Positions 47,756-56,963 of a stretch of DNA of 64,000 nt are shown one piece after another. Below the pieces are notes generated by a model. It searched no databases, was not told the origin of the DNA, and was given only the letters and a program-made list of their open reading frames with translations. Position 1 is the first letter of the stretch. Every line of letters begins with the position of its first letter. The stretch is from Yersinia rohdei ATCC 43380 (GTDB taxonomy: Bacteria > Pseudomonadota > Gammaproteobacteria > Enterobacterales > Enterobacteriaceae), in the NCBI RefSeq assembly GCF_000173775.1, contig NZ_ACCD01000006.1, forward strand, positions 89,240 to 153,239. The letters run 5' to 3'. A program made the position numbers and the translations under genes.

Positions 47756-48415
47756 ATGGCGGATTTTTTCCAACTGCTGTCGGGCTGGTTGCCGATGCTG
47801 ATAGACGGCGCGGTGACCACCGCTTCACTGTCTATCCTGGCCATTGTTGCCGGTTTCTTTATCGGTGTAGTGATTTACCTGATGGAAAGCGGTCACTCAG
47901 GATTTGGGAGAGGATTCGCCCGTGTTTATATCAGTTTATTTCGCGGGACGCCGGTGTTGGCACAGGTTTTATTGTGTTTTTACCTGCCGGGAGAGTTGGG
48001 GTTATCTCTGCCCGGTTATCTGGCGGCGGTGATGGCGCTGACCTTCAATACGGCCGCCTACCAATCGCAAATCTTGCGCAGTGGTTTTAAGGCTATTGCG
48101 CCGGGGCAGTTAGAAGCTGCGGCCATGTGTGGCCTAAGCTCGCGCCAGACACTGTGGCATATCCAAATCCCACAAGTGTTGCGCTTAACCATGCCATCAC
48201 TGATTTCAGAGTTAATTGATGTCATCAAAGCGTCGGCGGTGGTGTCGGTGATTGCTATTACCGATTTGATGCGGGTCGGGCAGCAATTGGCTTCTGCAAC
48301 CTATCGCCCGCTAGAAGTGTATGTGGCTATTGCATTGTCTTATTTAGTGCTTACCAGCTTGCTGGCATTGCTCGGCAGCTATGTTGAGCGGCGCTGGCAC
48401 CAGGAGAGCCGATGA
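47756..48415 (+). CDS. ABC importer permease 1 (HisQ/M family)
   Basis: This 219-residue inner-membrane permease has about five helices and the EAA motif EAAAMCGLSSRQTLWHIQIPQ. It probably forms a heterodimer with the next gene product. ATG 47756 follows AGAGGA; the stop overlaps the next start by 4 bases (ATGA). Confidence 0.93.
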   Translation: MADFFQLLSGWLPMLIDGAVTTASLSILAIVAGFFIGVVIYLMESGHSGFGRGFARVYISLFRGTPVLAQVLLCFYLPGELGLSLPGYLAAVMALTFNTAAYQSQILRSGFKAIAPGQLEAAAMCGLSSRQTLWHIQIPQVLRLTMPSLISELIDVIKASAVVSVIAITDLMRVGQQLASATYRPLEVYVAIALSYLVLTSLLALLGSYVERRWHQESR

Positions 48416-49050
48416 ACGATTTCTTCCTTTATCTGCCGGATTTTGCCCGAGCTTTGGGTGTCACGCTGGTTATCAGTATGAGCGCCGCGGTGATGGGGGC
48501 CATCGCTGGGTTTATTTTGCAAGCCGTGTGTTGCCATAACCGGTGGTTATTCTGGCCGTGGCGCACTTATGTTTGGCTTATCCGCGGCACACCTTATTTG
48601 GCACAACTGGCGGTGTTCTATTTTGGCTTGCCCGCCATTGGCCTGACACTGAGTGCCATTGAAGCCACGGTGTTATCACTGGCGATTTATAGCTCTGCTT
48701 ACTTTGGTGAAATCTTCCGCACAGCATGGAAAAGCATTGGCCACGGGCAACTTGAAGCCGCGCAAGTACATGATATTTCAGCTTGGTACAGCTTTTGGTA
48801 CATCCAAACACCGCAAGCCTGGCGTTTTAGCCTGCCACTGTTGGGTAACCAGTTCATTTTAACCATTAAAGAAAGTGCGGTGGCGTCGATTATTACAGTA
48901 CCTGAGCTGACCATGACAACCGGGCAGATAGTGGCCAATACCTATACCTATATTGTGCCTTATACCTTGTTAATTCTCAGTTATTGGCTGCTGGCGCAAG
49001 GTATTAGTGTTGGTGTGCGCTTACTCAGTCGTCAGGCCGTAGAGGGATAA
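48412..49050 (+). CDS. ABC importer permease 2 (HisQ/M family)
   Basis: This 212-residue permease has about five helices and the EAA motif EAAQVHDISAWYSFWYIQTPQ. It is the partner of permease 1. The start overlaps the upstream gene and the ATPase gene begins 1 base after its stop. Confidence 0.93.
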   Translation: MNDFFLYLPDFARALGVTLVISMSAAVMGAIAGFILQAVCCHNRWLFWPWRTYVWLIRGTPYLAQLAVFYFGLPAIGLTLSAIEATVLSLAIYSSAYFGEIFRTAWKSIGHGQLEAAQVHDISAWYSFWYIQTPQAWRFSLPLLGNQFILTIKESAVASIITVPELTMTTGQIVANTYTYIVPYTLLILSYWLLAQGISVGVRLLSRQAVEG

Positions 49051-49051
49051 T

Positions 49052-49867
49052 ATGATGAGAACTGAACCTATTATTGAATTACGTAATCTGGGCAAGTCAT
49101 TTGCTGCCAATCGGGTGCTTACCGGGATTAATTTGACGGTGGATGCCGGCGAAATAATCACCTTGATCGGCCCGTCCGGTTCAGGGAAAACCACCGCATT
49201 GCGCTGCATGAATTTTCTTGAGGCTTATGACGAAGGTGACGTTCTGATTAAAGGGCAATTGTTGGGTTATAGCGGCCCTGGGCGTGAGCTGAAGCACCGC
49301 GACAGTGCGGCATTAATTGCCGAGGTGCGCCGCCCACTGGCAATGGTCTTCCAGCAATTTAACCTGTGGCCGCATATGACGGTGCTGGAAAATGTCTGCG
49401 CGCCGTTGATGCTGGGTAAGAAACTGCCGCGCGAGGTGGCCCGCCAAAAAGCGGCGGCAGCCTTAGCTCAAGTAGGAATGTCGGAGAAAGCCGATGCCCG
49501 CCCGTCGCGGTTATCCGGTGGGCAACAGCAGCGAGTCGGCATTGCCAGAGCTCTGGCGCTGGAGCCAGAGTTGCTGCTACTCGATGAGCCGACATCTGCC
49601 CTTGATCCTGAGCGCGTTGAAGAAGTTCTGGATGTGATTAAAGCGCTGGCGAATGACGGAATGACGATGGTGATGGTGACTCACGAAATGTCATTTGCCG
49701 CCAAAATTTCCTCCCGCGTGGTGTTTATGGCGGAGGGCACGATTATCGAAACTGGCGCACCCGCAACCTTATTCCGCCAGCCGAGCACTGACCGCCTTAA
49801 GTCATTTCTTGCGCCGTGGTTTAAACGCCCACTGCAACTGGATGAATTGGAGACCGGGCATGCTTAA
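49052..49867 (+). CDS. ABC importer ATP-binding protein (second system)
   Basis: This 271-residue ATPase has Walker A GPSGSGKTT, Q-loop FQQFNLWPH, signature [15 protein letters not shown], Walker [15 protein letters not shown] and the switch His in VMVTHEMSFAAK. A short extra segment (GYSGPGRELKHRDSAALIAE, about 72-91) lies before the Q-loop, as in some histidine/ectoine-type ATPases. The stop overlaps the amidohydrolase start by 8 bases. Confidence 0.94.
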   Translation: MMRTEPIIELRNLGKSFAANRVLTGINLTVDAGEIITLIGPSGSGKTTALRCMNFLEAYDEGDVLIKGQLLGYSGPGRELKHRDSAALIAEVRRPLAMVFQQFNLWPHMTVLENVCAPLMLGKKLPREVARQKAAAALAQVGMSEKADARPSRLSGGQQQRVGIARALALEPELLLLDEPTSALDPERVEEVLDVIKALANDGMTMVMVTHEMSFAAKISSRVVFMAEGTIIETGAPATLFRQPSTDRLKSFLAPWFKRPLQLDELETGHA

Positions 49868-51101
49868 TGGTGTTGGAGTGCAACTAGCCGGTTTTATCAG
49901 CCAACAGCGGTTGATGGATAATTTGGCACAATTAGCCTGTTTTGGCGCGTTGGAAAATGGCGGCGTTAATCGTCAGGCCCTTTCCAATGAGGAGTTAGAT
50001 GCCAGAGCTTGGCTGATTGACTGGGCCTATAACTTAGGCTGCGAAGTGATGACCGATGGCTGCGCAAATCTCTTTATCCGCCGAGCCGGTCGTGAGGATT
50101 TACCGCCGGTGGTGACCGGCAGCCATATTGATACTCAGCCCTGCGGCGGCAATCTTGATGGTTGCTATGGTGTGATTGCTGGCATGGAATGCTTGAGTGC
50201 CTTAGCTCAGGCGGGGATTAGCACCTTGCGCCCAATCGAAGTGGCGGTGTGGATGAATGAAGAAGGGAGCCGTTTTTCGCCCGGTGCGATGGGCTCCAGC
50301 GCCTTTGTTCAACCGTCGCGCTTGGACGGTTACCTGAATAATCAAGATGCTCAGGGGGTGACCCTGGCACAGGCATTAGCGCGCTGCCATCAGCGCTTTC
50401 CCCTGTTACCGCGCCGCGCCACCTTGCCCATGGCGGCATTTGTTGAACTGCATATTGAACAAGGGCCGGTGTTGGAGCAAGCCAATCAACCTTTGGCGGT
50501 GGTGCAAGGCATTCAAGGGGTGCGCTGGTATCAAGTGACCTGTTTGGGGCAGTCGGCCCACGCCGGAACGACTCCGATGGCGGATCGCCTTGATGCGATG
50601 TCACTGGCACGCCAGAAGGTGCAACAGCTGGAGCAGCTAGCCGCCATACTGCCCGCCGATCAATTGCGGTTGACTTTTGGTCGCTGGGAAGTCGAGCCCA
50701 ATGCCATTAATACCATTGCCGGTCGCGTGACATTTACACTCGATTTTCGCCATGTCGACCCAGCGGTATTAGCTCAGTTTGATGAATGGATGCAGCAGAT
50801 TTCCGCGAGCAATGTGTTAGTCGAATGCGTTTTCAGCCACCAACCAGTGGCATTTAATCCCGAATTACTGGCACAACAATATGCTTGTGCGCAGGCATTA
50901 CAGATAGACACCGCGACCCTGACCTCCGGTGCTTTTCATGATGCGATGCATCTCGCCAGTCATTGCCCTACCAGTATGTTTTTTGTTCCCAGCCATAACG
51001 GCATCAGCCATAACCCGGCTGAATATACAGACCCTCAGTATCTGTACCTTGGCGCGAAGGCTTTAGCCTGTTGCCTAACAGAACTGGCAAATCACCCATA
51101 G
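49860..51101 (+). CDS. M20-family amidohydrolase (N-carbamoyl-amino-acid hydrolase / allantoate amidohydrolase type)
   Basis: This 413-residue metallohydrolase has the zinc-site motif GSHIDTQPCGGNLDGCYGV, WMNEEGSRFSPGAMGSS with the bridging Glu, HIEQGPVLE, and a C-terminal PSHNGISHNPAEYT segment. Relatives hydrolyse N-carbamoyl amino acids, ureidoglycolate or allantoate. Its coupling to an amino-acid-type importer suggests it acts on the imported compound in the cytoplasm. ATG 49860 overlaps the ATPase gene end. The exact substrate cannot be read from sequence. Confidence 0.88.
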   Translation: MLNGVGVQLAGFISQQRLMDNLAQLACFGALENGGVNRQALSNEELDARAWLIDWAYNLGCEVMTDGCANLFIRRAGREDLPPVVTGSHIDTQPCGGNLDGCYGVIAGMECLSALAQAGISTLRPIEVAVWMNEEGSRFSPGAMGSSAFVQPSRLDGYLNNQDAQGVTLAQALARCHQRFPLLPRRATLPMAAFVELHIEQGPVLEQANQPLAVVQGIQGVRWYQVTCLGQSAHAGTTPMADRLDAMSLARQKVQQLEQLAAILPADQLRLTFGRWEVEPNAINTIAGRVTFTLDFRHVDPAVLAQFDEWMQQISASNVLVECVFSHQPVAFNPELLAQQYACAQALQIDTATLTSGAFHDAMHLASHCPTSMFFVPSHNGISHNPAEYTDPQYLYLGAKALACCLTELANHP

Positions 51102-51110
51102 GAGTTACCC

Positions 51111-51809
51111 ATGAGCACCCACACTTATCCTGCTTGCTGTGAAAAAGACAATGGTAGCGCGCTGGGCACCAATGCCACGTTATCTTCCCCCATTTCTGTT
51201 GACGGCACGCCGGTTATTGGCGAAGTCTATACCGTTCCGGCGCGCTGTGGTCGGGCGGTGAAATTGAGCAAAGGGCAGGTTATCCGCATTACCAACACTC
51301 CCGGCAGTCAGGTATGTGATACCTGGTTATTTAATAGTGCTGATTTGAGTGAATTCTCATCAATGGAACATACTCGCGCATTTATTAATAAAATCACTCC
51401 TCAGCCGGGAGATGCATTGGTCAGTAACCAGCGCCGGCCGATCGGGACATTGCTGTCAGATACATCGCCGGGTGTGCACGATACCTTGATTGCGGCCTGT
51501 GATCTTTATCGCTATAGCAATATGGGGATCACTGAATACCATGACAGTTGCGCCGATAATATGCGTCTCGCGCTGAATGCTATTGGGCTGAGAGCAAAGG
51601 AAGTTCCGCAACCATTGAATTTATGGATGAATACGCCAGTAAACCCGGATTACACGATTTCGTGGTTGCCGACAGTGAGCCAAGCTGGCGATTATGTCGA
51701 GATCCGCGCCGAACTGGATTGTATCGTCGTGATGTCTGCTTGCCCGCAAGACATTGTCCCTATCAATGGCTGTAACCCGCAGGATGTGCATTTTAGTGTC
51801 GCAGAGTAA
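51111..51809 (+). CDS. DUF1989 (urea carboxylase-associated family) protein
   Basis: This 232-residue protein shows family features: VPARCGRAVKLSKGQVIRITNTPGSQVCDTW near residues 43-73, then HDTLIAACD and YHDSCADNM. DUF1989 proteins are found beside urea carboxylase and amidohydrolases; some relatives are deiminases acting on carboxyguanidine. A role in the final nitrogen-releasing steps of the operon is plausible. GGAG precedes ATG 51111. A terminator follows 40 bases after the stop. Confidence 0.82.
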   Translation: MSTHTYPACCEKDNGSALGTNATLSSPISVDGTPVIGEVYTVPARCGRAVKLSKGQVIRITNTPGSQVCDTWLFNSADLSEFSSMEHTRAFINKITPQPGDALVSNQRRPIGTLLSDTSPGVHDTLIAACDLYRYSNMGITEYHDSCADNMRLALNAIGLRAKEVPQPLNLWMNTPVNPDYTISWLPTVSQAGDYVEIRAELDCIVVMSACPQDIVPINGCNPQDVHFSVAE

Positions 51810-51848
51810 TCATCTCGCGGGCCGATGATAAGCAGTATCAGTAACGTT

Positions 51849-51874
51849 GCCCGGCATGGATAAGCCGGGCGTTT
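51849..51874 (+). terminator. Terminator of the ABC/amidohydrolase operon
   Basis: GCCCGGC (51849-51855) pairs with GCCGGGC (51864-51870) around an 8-base loop, followed by GTTTGAGTTT. It is a GC-rich, probably effective terminator separating the operon from the regulator gene. Confidence 0.75.
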
Positions 51875-51903
51875 GAGTTTCTTTGAGCAGCAGATATCAA
51901 CTT

Positions 51904-52494
51904 ATGAAAAAAAACGGCGATAACGGCGGTGTTGTTTTATCTGATTTAGGGATGCGTTTACGACATGCTCGCTTAGCGCAGGAGATAACATTAAAGCAGC
52001 TGGCTCTGAAGGTTGGGTGCTCAGAGAGTTTATTATCCAAGTTGGAAAATGAAGTGGCCTCGCCATCATTGGCGATGTTGCACCGGCTAGCCAGTGCACT
52101 GGAAACCAATATTTCAGATTTAATGGCAGAAAGCTGGGTGGCAGACTCGCCGGTGCTCAAGCCGGAGCAACGTATTCGCAAGCGCTTTGTTCACCGAAGT
52201 AAGCAAGGCGGAATTGCACTGGAAAACCTGACTCATCACCATAAAGGCGGATTGTTACAGGGGAATATTCATATTATTGAGCCGGGCGTGGCCAGTGATG
52301 GGCTGATAGAGCATCAGGGGGAAGAGCTGGGTTATGTGCTTGAAGGGGAAATCGAGCTGTATTTAGGCGCGGAAACTTACACCCTCGGAGTGGGTGATTC
52401 ATTTTATTTTCCCAGTAATGTCCCGCATGGTTACAAAAATATCAGTCAGTTAGCGGCGAAAGTGTTGTGGGTGAATACGCCGGTGACATTCTGA
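51904..52494 (+). CDS. XRE-family regulator with cupin sensor domain
   Basis: This 196-residue regulator has an N-terminal XRE helix-turn-helix (LKQLALKVGCSESLLSKLEN, about 28-47) and a C-terminal cupin (about 115-196) with EHQGEELGYVLEGEIELYLG and GDSFYFPSNVPHGYKN. Regulators of this type often control the adjacent amino-acid or polyamine operon and sense its substrate. ATG 51904 is chosen; TTG 51883 is a less likely start. It is separated from the operon by a terminator. Confidence 0.88.
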   Translation: MKKNGDNGGVVLSDLGMRLRHARLAQEITLKQLALKVGCSESLLSKLENEVASPSLAMLHRLASALETNISDLMAESWVADSPVLKPEQRIRKRFVHRSKQGGIALENLTHHHKGGLLQGNIHIIEPGVASDGLIEHQGEELGYVLEGEIELYLGAETYTLGVGDSFYFPSNVPHGYKNISQLAAKVLWVNTPVTF

Positions 52495-52684
52495 TTTTAT
52501 GCCGAGGGCGATGTTGGGTTGCTATCTGGCTGATATAAAATCTGTCAGCAGATCATTTCCTTCTGGCTGTTTTTATATTTATGACATTTTATTTAAAGTT
52601 CATTGTTTCACCCTATTTATTGATGCTGGCATTAAGGGGAATCTAATGCTGCGGTTTTAAACAGTGCTATGTTAAGGGGGAGGA

Positions 52685-54055
52685 GTGAAAGTCGGCGGCC
52701 TAGGGTTTCCTGTTTATAATAATAAAATTAAAAATAAATCTCAGGAAGAAAAGGAGATATTCAAACGTATACCTTATCTTTCGATAAAACATGGGGGGAG
52801 TATTAGAAATGATAACTGCAAATTTAATTTCCGTGAAGATGATGGAAACCAAATAGTTTGCCGTCACTTGGCTGCACAATATGCTCTTGATGTACTTAAT
52901 AATATGGTTCGTGGTAAAGTGAAAATGAGTTATTTCGCTACCCCTAAGAGCATACAGAACCATGTCACTAGTGAGGTTGAATTATATTACAAGGAAATTA
53001 TTGAAAAATCACAGACAGTATATCTGATAGATAATAATGATTTTGGTCGTATGTTGGTCGATATTTTTCAAACTATGGAAAGCCATGGTGAAACTCACTT
53101 GGCATTATTTTTAGCGAATTATTATCATGCTATGGCAGTGCGTCTGAGTATTAAACGTGATAATAGATTGTATTATGTTATAAATTTTTATGATCCTAAT
53201 GTCACAAACCATACAATACGTTGTAAAGTCTATGATTTATCATTGCTTGAAACTCACACATTAAAAAATTACTTAGAGGAAAAAGATTACTTTGAGTATT
53301 ATCAGAATGATTGTGTCAATATAACAACAGCATCCATCTGTGAAGATCCTAATATCCTTTCCGTTCGGCAGCGAAACAGTGATAGAGAATTGACCCTAAT
53401 TAACAACCAATTACCATTGGTTCCCTCTGGTCGCTTACTCATGTTGTTGGTAATAAATAATTTCCCGTTGGAGATAATTAAATTAGTTAATAAGATAATA
53501 GAGGAATCTCTGTTATCTCCAAATGAAATTTATGACATTTTCAATGTCAACAAATTAGATGAAATGCCTATACTTTACTACGCCTTACAACAGGGGGAAT
53601 ATTTAATAGTGCTTGCTTTAGGACGGTTAATTGAATGTCTACCTGAGGGGCTGCGTAAGGAAGTGCTGGACGCCAAAGATGACCGTGGCATTCCAGGTCT
53701 GCATATGGCAATGCTGGGAGGGCATGTTAGCAGCATAAAAGCATATGGCAAGTTACTCGAGTTGATACCAGAGAACCAACGTGCTGAGTTATTGGATATA
53801 AAAAATCCAACGGAGGATCACATTTTTTTTCAGGCCATAAAGAGGGGCGATAAGGAGGCGGCAATCGCATTTTTAGGATTGTTAGACTACTTATTACTGT
53901 TAGAAGAGGAAGAATTTATTGCCGCCACAGATAAGAACGGAAACTCGCTGTTAACACTTTGTTTAAAAACAGGTGGGAATATCGCCAGGGATACATTTAA
54001 CGCCGTATTAGACAGTGTAAAAAATAACAGTGAAAATACCGCTGGTCAGGATTAA
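52685..54055 (+). CDS. EspL/ShET2-family cysteine-protease effector with ankyrin-like C-terminus
   Basis: This 456-residue protein is coded in AT-rich DNA unlike its neighbours. Its N-terminal half shows IVCRHLAAQYA (Cys59), NYYHAMAVRL (His148) and NFYDPNVTNH (Asp170), matching the Cys-His-Asp triad of EspL and the ShET2/OspD group; the His-Asp distance (22) equals that which I recall for EspL (131 to 153). The C-terminal half (about 250-450) has helical repeats like degenerate ankyrins. Related effectors are injected by type III secretion and cleave host necroptosis or inflammatory proteins. No secretion genes or chaperone are adjacent. GTG 52685 with AGGGGGAGGA upstream is the only good start. 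Confidence 0.8.
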   Translation: MKVGGLGFPVYNNKIKNKSQEEKEIFKRIPYLSIKHGGSIRNDNCKFNFREDDGNQIVCRHLAAQYALDVLNNMVRGKVKMSYFATPKSIQNHVTSEVELYYKEIIEKSQTVYLIDNNDFGRMLVDIFQTMESHGETHLALFLANYYHAMAVRLSIKRDNRLYYVINFYDPNVTNHTIRCKVYDLSLLETHTLKNYLEEKDYFEYYQNDCVNITTASICEDPNILSVRQRNSDRELTLINNQLPLVPSGRLLMLLVINNFPLEIIKLVNKIIEESLLSPNEIYDIFNVNKLDEMPILYYALQQGEYLIVLALGRLIECLPEGLRKEVLDAKDDRGIPGLHMAMLGGHVSSIKAYGKLLELIPENQRAELLDIKNPTEDHIFFQAIKRGDKEAAIAFLGLLDYLLLLEEEEFIAATDKNGNSLLTLCLKTGGNIARDTFNAVLDSVKNNSENTAGQD

Positions 54056-54068
54056 CCAGCGGCGTTTT
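54039..54068. terminator. Hairpin overlapping the effector stop codon
   Basis: CCGCTGGT (54039-54046) and ACCAGCGG (54055-54062) form a perfect 8-bp stem with an 8-base loop, followed by CGTTTTGTT. The stop codon lies in the loop and right arm. It may terminate transcription of the effector gene and lies 21 bases from the end of convergent fusA2. Confidence 0.7.
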
Positions 54069-54082
54069 GTTATTACAGTGAG

Positions 54083-56191
54083 TTAACCTTTATTACCTCG
54101 CGCGGCAATAATCGCCTCGGCCACATTGCGTGGTGCTTCTGCGTAGTGTTTGAATTCCATCGTGTAAGTTGCACGGCCTTGCGACATGGAGCGCAACACG
54201 GTGGAGTAGCCGAACATTTCAGAGAGCGGCACTTCTGCTCGGATAACCTTCCCGCCGCCAATCATCTCCTCCATGCCTTGCACCAGACCCCGGCGAGAGG
54301 AAAGGTCGCCCATTAGGTTGCCGGCATACTCTTCGGGGGTTTCCACCTCAACACGCATTATTGGCTCCAGAATCACCGGTGATGCACGTTTGGCCGCTTC
54401 CTTGAAGCCAAAAATGGCCGCCATTTTAAATGCCATTTCTGATGAATCCACTTCGTGATAGGAACCAAAAGTCAGGGTCACTTTCACATCCACCACCGGA
54501 TAACCGGCCAAAACCCCGGTATTGCTGGCTTCAAACACGCCTTTTTCTACTGCGCCGATAAATTCACGCGGAACCACGCCACCTTTAGTTGCATCGACAA
54601 AAGCTATACCGCTGCCGGGCTCCTGGGGTTCCAGGGTAAAGACCACATGGCCATATTGCCCTTTGCCACCGGACTGACGGACAAACTTCCCTTCAATATC
54701 AGTAACTTTTTTGAGCACGGTTTCACGGTAAGTGACCTGTGGCTTACCAATATTGGCCTCTACGCCAAATTCGCGTTTCATGCGGTCGACGATGATTTCC
54801 AGATGCAACTCACCCATGCCGGAGATAATGGTCTGGCCGGATTCATCATCGGTGTGGATGCGGAAGGACGGATCTTCCGATGCCAGCCGCTGAAGTGCCA
54901 GCCCCATTTTCTCCTGATCGGCTTTGGTCTTTGGCTCAATGGCTTGCGAAATAACCGGTTCAGGGAATTCCATGCGCACCAAGGTAATAATTGCATTCGG
55001 GTCACACAGGGTTTCCCCGGTGGTGACATCTTTCAAACCCACACAAGCGGCGATATCGCCGGCTCGGATTTCATCCACTTCAATCCGGTTATTGGCATGC
55101 ATCTGGACGATACGGCCAATGCGCTCTTTCTTGCCGCGAATAGGGTTATAAACACTGTCGCCTTTGCTCAATACGCCGGAATAGACGCGCACGAAAGTCA
55201 GTTGGCCGACATAGGGGTCGGTCATTAATTTGAATGCCAATGCCGAGAATTTTTCATGATCATCAGCCCGGCGGCTCACTTCATTGCCGTCTTCATCGGT
55301 GCCGCTAACTGGCGGAATATCCACAGGCGATGGCATCAGCTCCACCACCGCATCCAGCATGCGTTGCACCCCTTTGTTCTTGAAGGCGCTGCCGCACAAC
55401 ATCGGCTGAATTTCACCGGCAATGGTTCGGATGCGCAGCCCTTGGGTGATTTCATCCACCTGAAGGTCACCGGTTTCGAGATATTCGGTCATCAGAGCTT
55501 CAGATGCTTCTGCCGCCTCGGCAACCATTTTCTCGCGCCACTCATTAGCCAGAGCTAATAGGTTTTCTGGAATAGGTTCATAGCTGAATCTCATGCCCTG
55601 AGAAGCTTCATCCCAGATAATGGCGCGCATCAGGCGCAAATCTACCACGCCGGTGAAGTGCTCTTCACTGCCAATTGGGATAACAATTGGTACCGGATTG
55701 GCCTTCAGGCGGTCAATCATCATCTGCCGCACGCGGAAGAAATCAGCGCCAGGGCGATCCATTTTATTGACGAATGCCAGCCGTGGAACACGGTATTTAT
55801 TGGCCTGACGCCAAACGGTTTCTGATTGCGGCTGAACGCCACCCACCGCGTCATACACCATCACCGCGCCGTCGAGCACTCGCATGGAACGTTCCACCTC
55901 TATGGTGAAATCCACGTGCCCGGGGGTATCGATAATATTGATGCGGTGCTCCGGTAAGGTGTTTTCCATTCCTTTCCAGAAGCAGGTCACGGCAGCCGAT
56001 GTAATGGTAATGCCACGTTCCTGCTCCTGTGCCATCCAGTCAGTAGTCGCGCCGCCATCATGCACTTCACCCAGCTTATGACTGACGCCGGTGTAGAACA
56101 AAATCCGCTCGGTAGTCGTAGTTTTACCGGCGTCGATGTGGGCGGAGATACCAATGTTTCGATAGCGCTCGATAGGAGTTTTACGTGCCAT
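54083..56191 (-). CDS. Second elongation factor G (EF-G paralogue, FusA2-like)
   Basis: This 702-residue translational GTPase has full motifs: [41 protein letters not shown] and CGSAFKNKG, with domain IV segments [12 protein letters not shown] and [10 protein letters not shown]. It is clearly EF-G but differs at many positions from the canonical Yersinia FusA and does not lie in the rpsL-rpsG-fusA-tuf operon. It is therefore probably a paralogue, which may serve stress, ribosome recycling or drug tolerance; which one is unknown. It is divergent from a small ArsR-like regulator gene. Confidence 0.9.
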   Translation of the reverse strand: MARKTPIERYRNIGISAHIDAGKTTTTERILFYTGVSHKLGEVHDGGATTDWMAQEQERGITITSAAVTCFWKGMENTLPEHRINIIDTPGHVDFTIEVERSMRVLDGAVMVYDAVGGVQPQSETVWRQANKYRVPRLAFVNKMDRPGADFFRVRQMMIDRLKANPVPIVIPIGSEEHFTGVVDLRLMRAIIWDEASQGMRFSYEPIPENLLALANEWREKMVAEAAEASEALMTEYLETGDLQVDEITQGLRIRTIAGEIQPMLCGSAFKNKGVQRMLDAVVELMPSPVDIPPVSGTDEDGNEVSRRADDHEKFSALAFKLMTDPYVGQLTFVRVYSGVLSKGDSVYNPIRGKKERIGRIVQMHANNRIEVDEIRAGDIAACVGLKDVTTGETLCDPNAIITLVRMEFPEPVISQAIEPKTKADQEKMGLALQRLASEDPSFRIHTDDESGQTIISGMGELHLEIIVDRMKREFGVEANIGKPQVTYRETVLKKVTDIEGKFVRQSGGKGQYGHVVFTLEPQEPGSGIAFVDATKGGVVPREFIGAVEKGVFEASNTGVLAGYPVVDVKVTLTFGSYHEVDSSEMAFKMAAIFGFKEAAKRASPVILEPIMRVEVETPEEYAGNLMGDLSSRRGLVQGMEEMIGGGKVIRAEVPLSEMFGYSTVLRSMSQGRATYTMEFKHYAEAPRNVAEAIIAARGNKG

Positions 56192-56522
56192 ATTACGTCC
56201 TTAAAGATGATGGCAATTTCGGGGCGGGCGGTTTGATGCTCTGCCGGGAAGTTGTTGGTTTATGTTTTGTATCAGGGTTTACTTTATATGTTCGCGATCA
56301 GTATAACCCTATTGTTCGAATATACACGTACAATTTAATTATTTGTTCTGAAAGTGTACAATGGCGGCGGCGGGCAAGAAGGGCGGGGATTTTCCCCTTA
56401 CACTGGAATTATTAGTAGGGTCGTCTTCGAGTATAGGCTATATTGCTGCCCGCGAAGGGCCGCTGGATGTGACCAAATCAGAGCTTCTGGTGCGGTATTT
56501 GTCACTTATCAATAGGAAAACC
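56192..56522. promoter_or_regulatory. fusA2 / ArsR-like divergent promoter region
   Basis: This 331-base region holds no convincing gene. The AT-rich core (56260-56360) contains repeated elements ACGTACAAT (56325-56333) and GTGTACAAT (56352-56360), which could be half-sites of an operator. The regulator's ribosome site AGGAAA lies at 56513-56518. Frames open through this region lack protein-like features. Confidence 0.35.
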
Positions 56523-56867
56523 ATGATTGCAAATCACCCTGAGCGGGAGCAGATCCGTTTAGAAAATGTGCTGACGGCGTTAGGTAATCCACTGCGGCTG
56601 GCGGTGGTGCGTAAGTTGGCGGCAGGGGGCGAACATGCCTGTGGTACGTTAGTTCAGGGGCTATCTAAATCAACCCTGACCCATCATTGGCGAGTGTTAC
56701 GAGAAAGCGGCGTTATTTGGCAACGGCCTTGCGGGCGTGAGAGTTTATTATCACTGCGGCGTGAGGATCTTGATGCCCGTTTCCCCGGCTTGTTGGATGT
56801 GTTGCTGAGTGCAGTAGAAAATGATGTCACCACGGATAAAGCGACGGCAAAACATCTGACAACCTAG
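56523..56867 (+). CDS. ArsR-family transcriptional regulator
   Basis: This 114-residue winged-helix protein contains LTALGNPLRLAVVRKLAA and CGTLVQGLSKSTLTHHWRVLRESG, the helix-turn-helix pattern of ArsR/SmtB regulators. Cys40 and one further Cys (RPCGRES) are present but not the ELCVC metal-binding box, so a metal inducer is unlikely to bind in the classical way. It is divergent from the EF-G paralogue gene, which it may repress. AGGAAAA precedes ATG 56523; upstream extension lacks ribosome sites. Confidence 0.85.
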   Translation: MIANHPEREQIRLENVLTALGNPLRLAVVRKLAAGGEHACGTLVQGLSKSTLTHHWRVLRESGVIWQRPCGRESLLSLRREDLDARFPGLLDVLLSAVENDVTTDKATAKHLTT

Positions 56868-56929
56868 CAGGCATGATGTCAGAGTCACCCTCAATATAAT
56901 TTAGCTGGCGGACGTGGTCAGCGGTCTAA

Positions 56930-56951
56930 GCCCCGGAAAGTTAACCGGGGC
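56930..56951. terminator. Bidirectional hairpin between ArsR-like and fumarase genes
   Basis: GCCCCGG (56930-56936) pairs with CCGGGGC (56945-56951) around AAAGTTAA. It lies between two convergent genes, 12 bases from the fumarase stop. No clear T-run is present, so efficiency is uncertain. Confidence 0.55.
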
Positions 56952-56963
56952 CTAATATTGAGA

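Noticed and set aside
54455..55228. 257-codon open frame opposite the EF-G paralogue
   Set aside because: It lies wholly antisense to a well-conserved gene; its openness is explained by the codon use of that gene.
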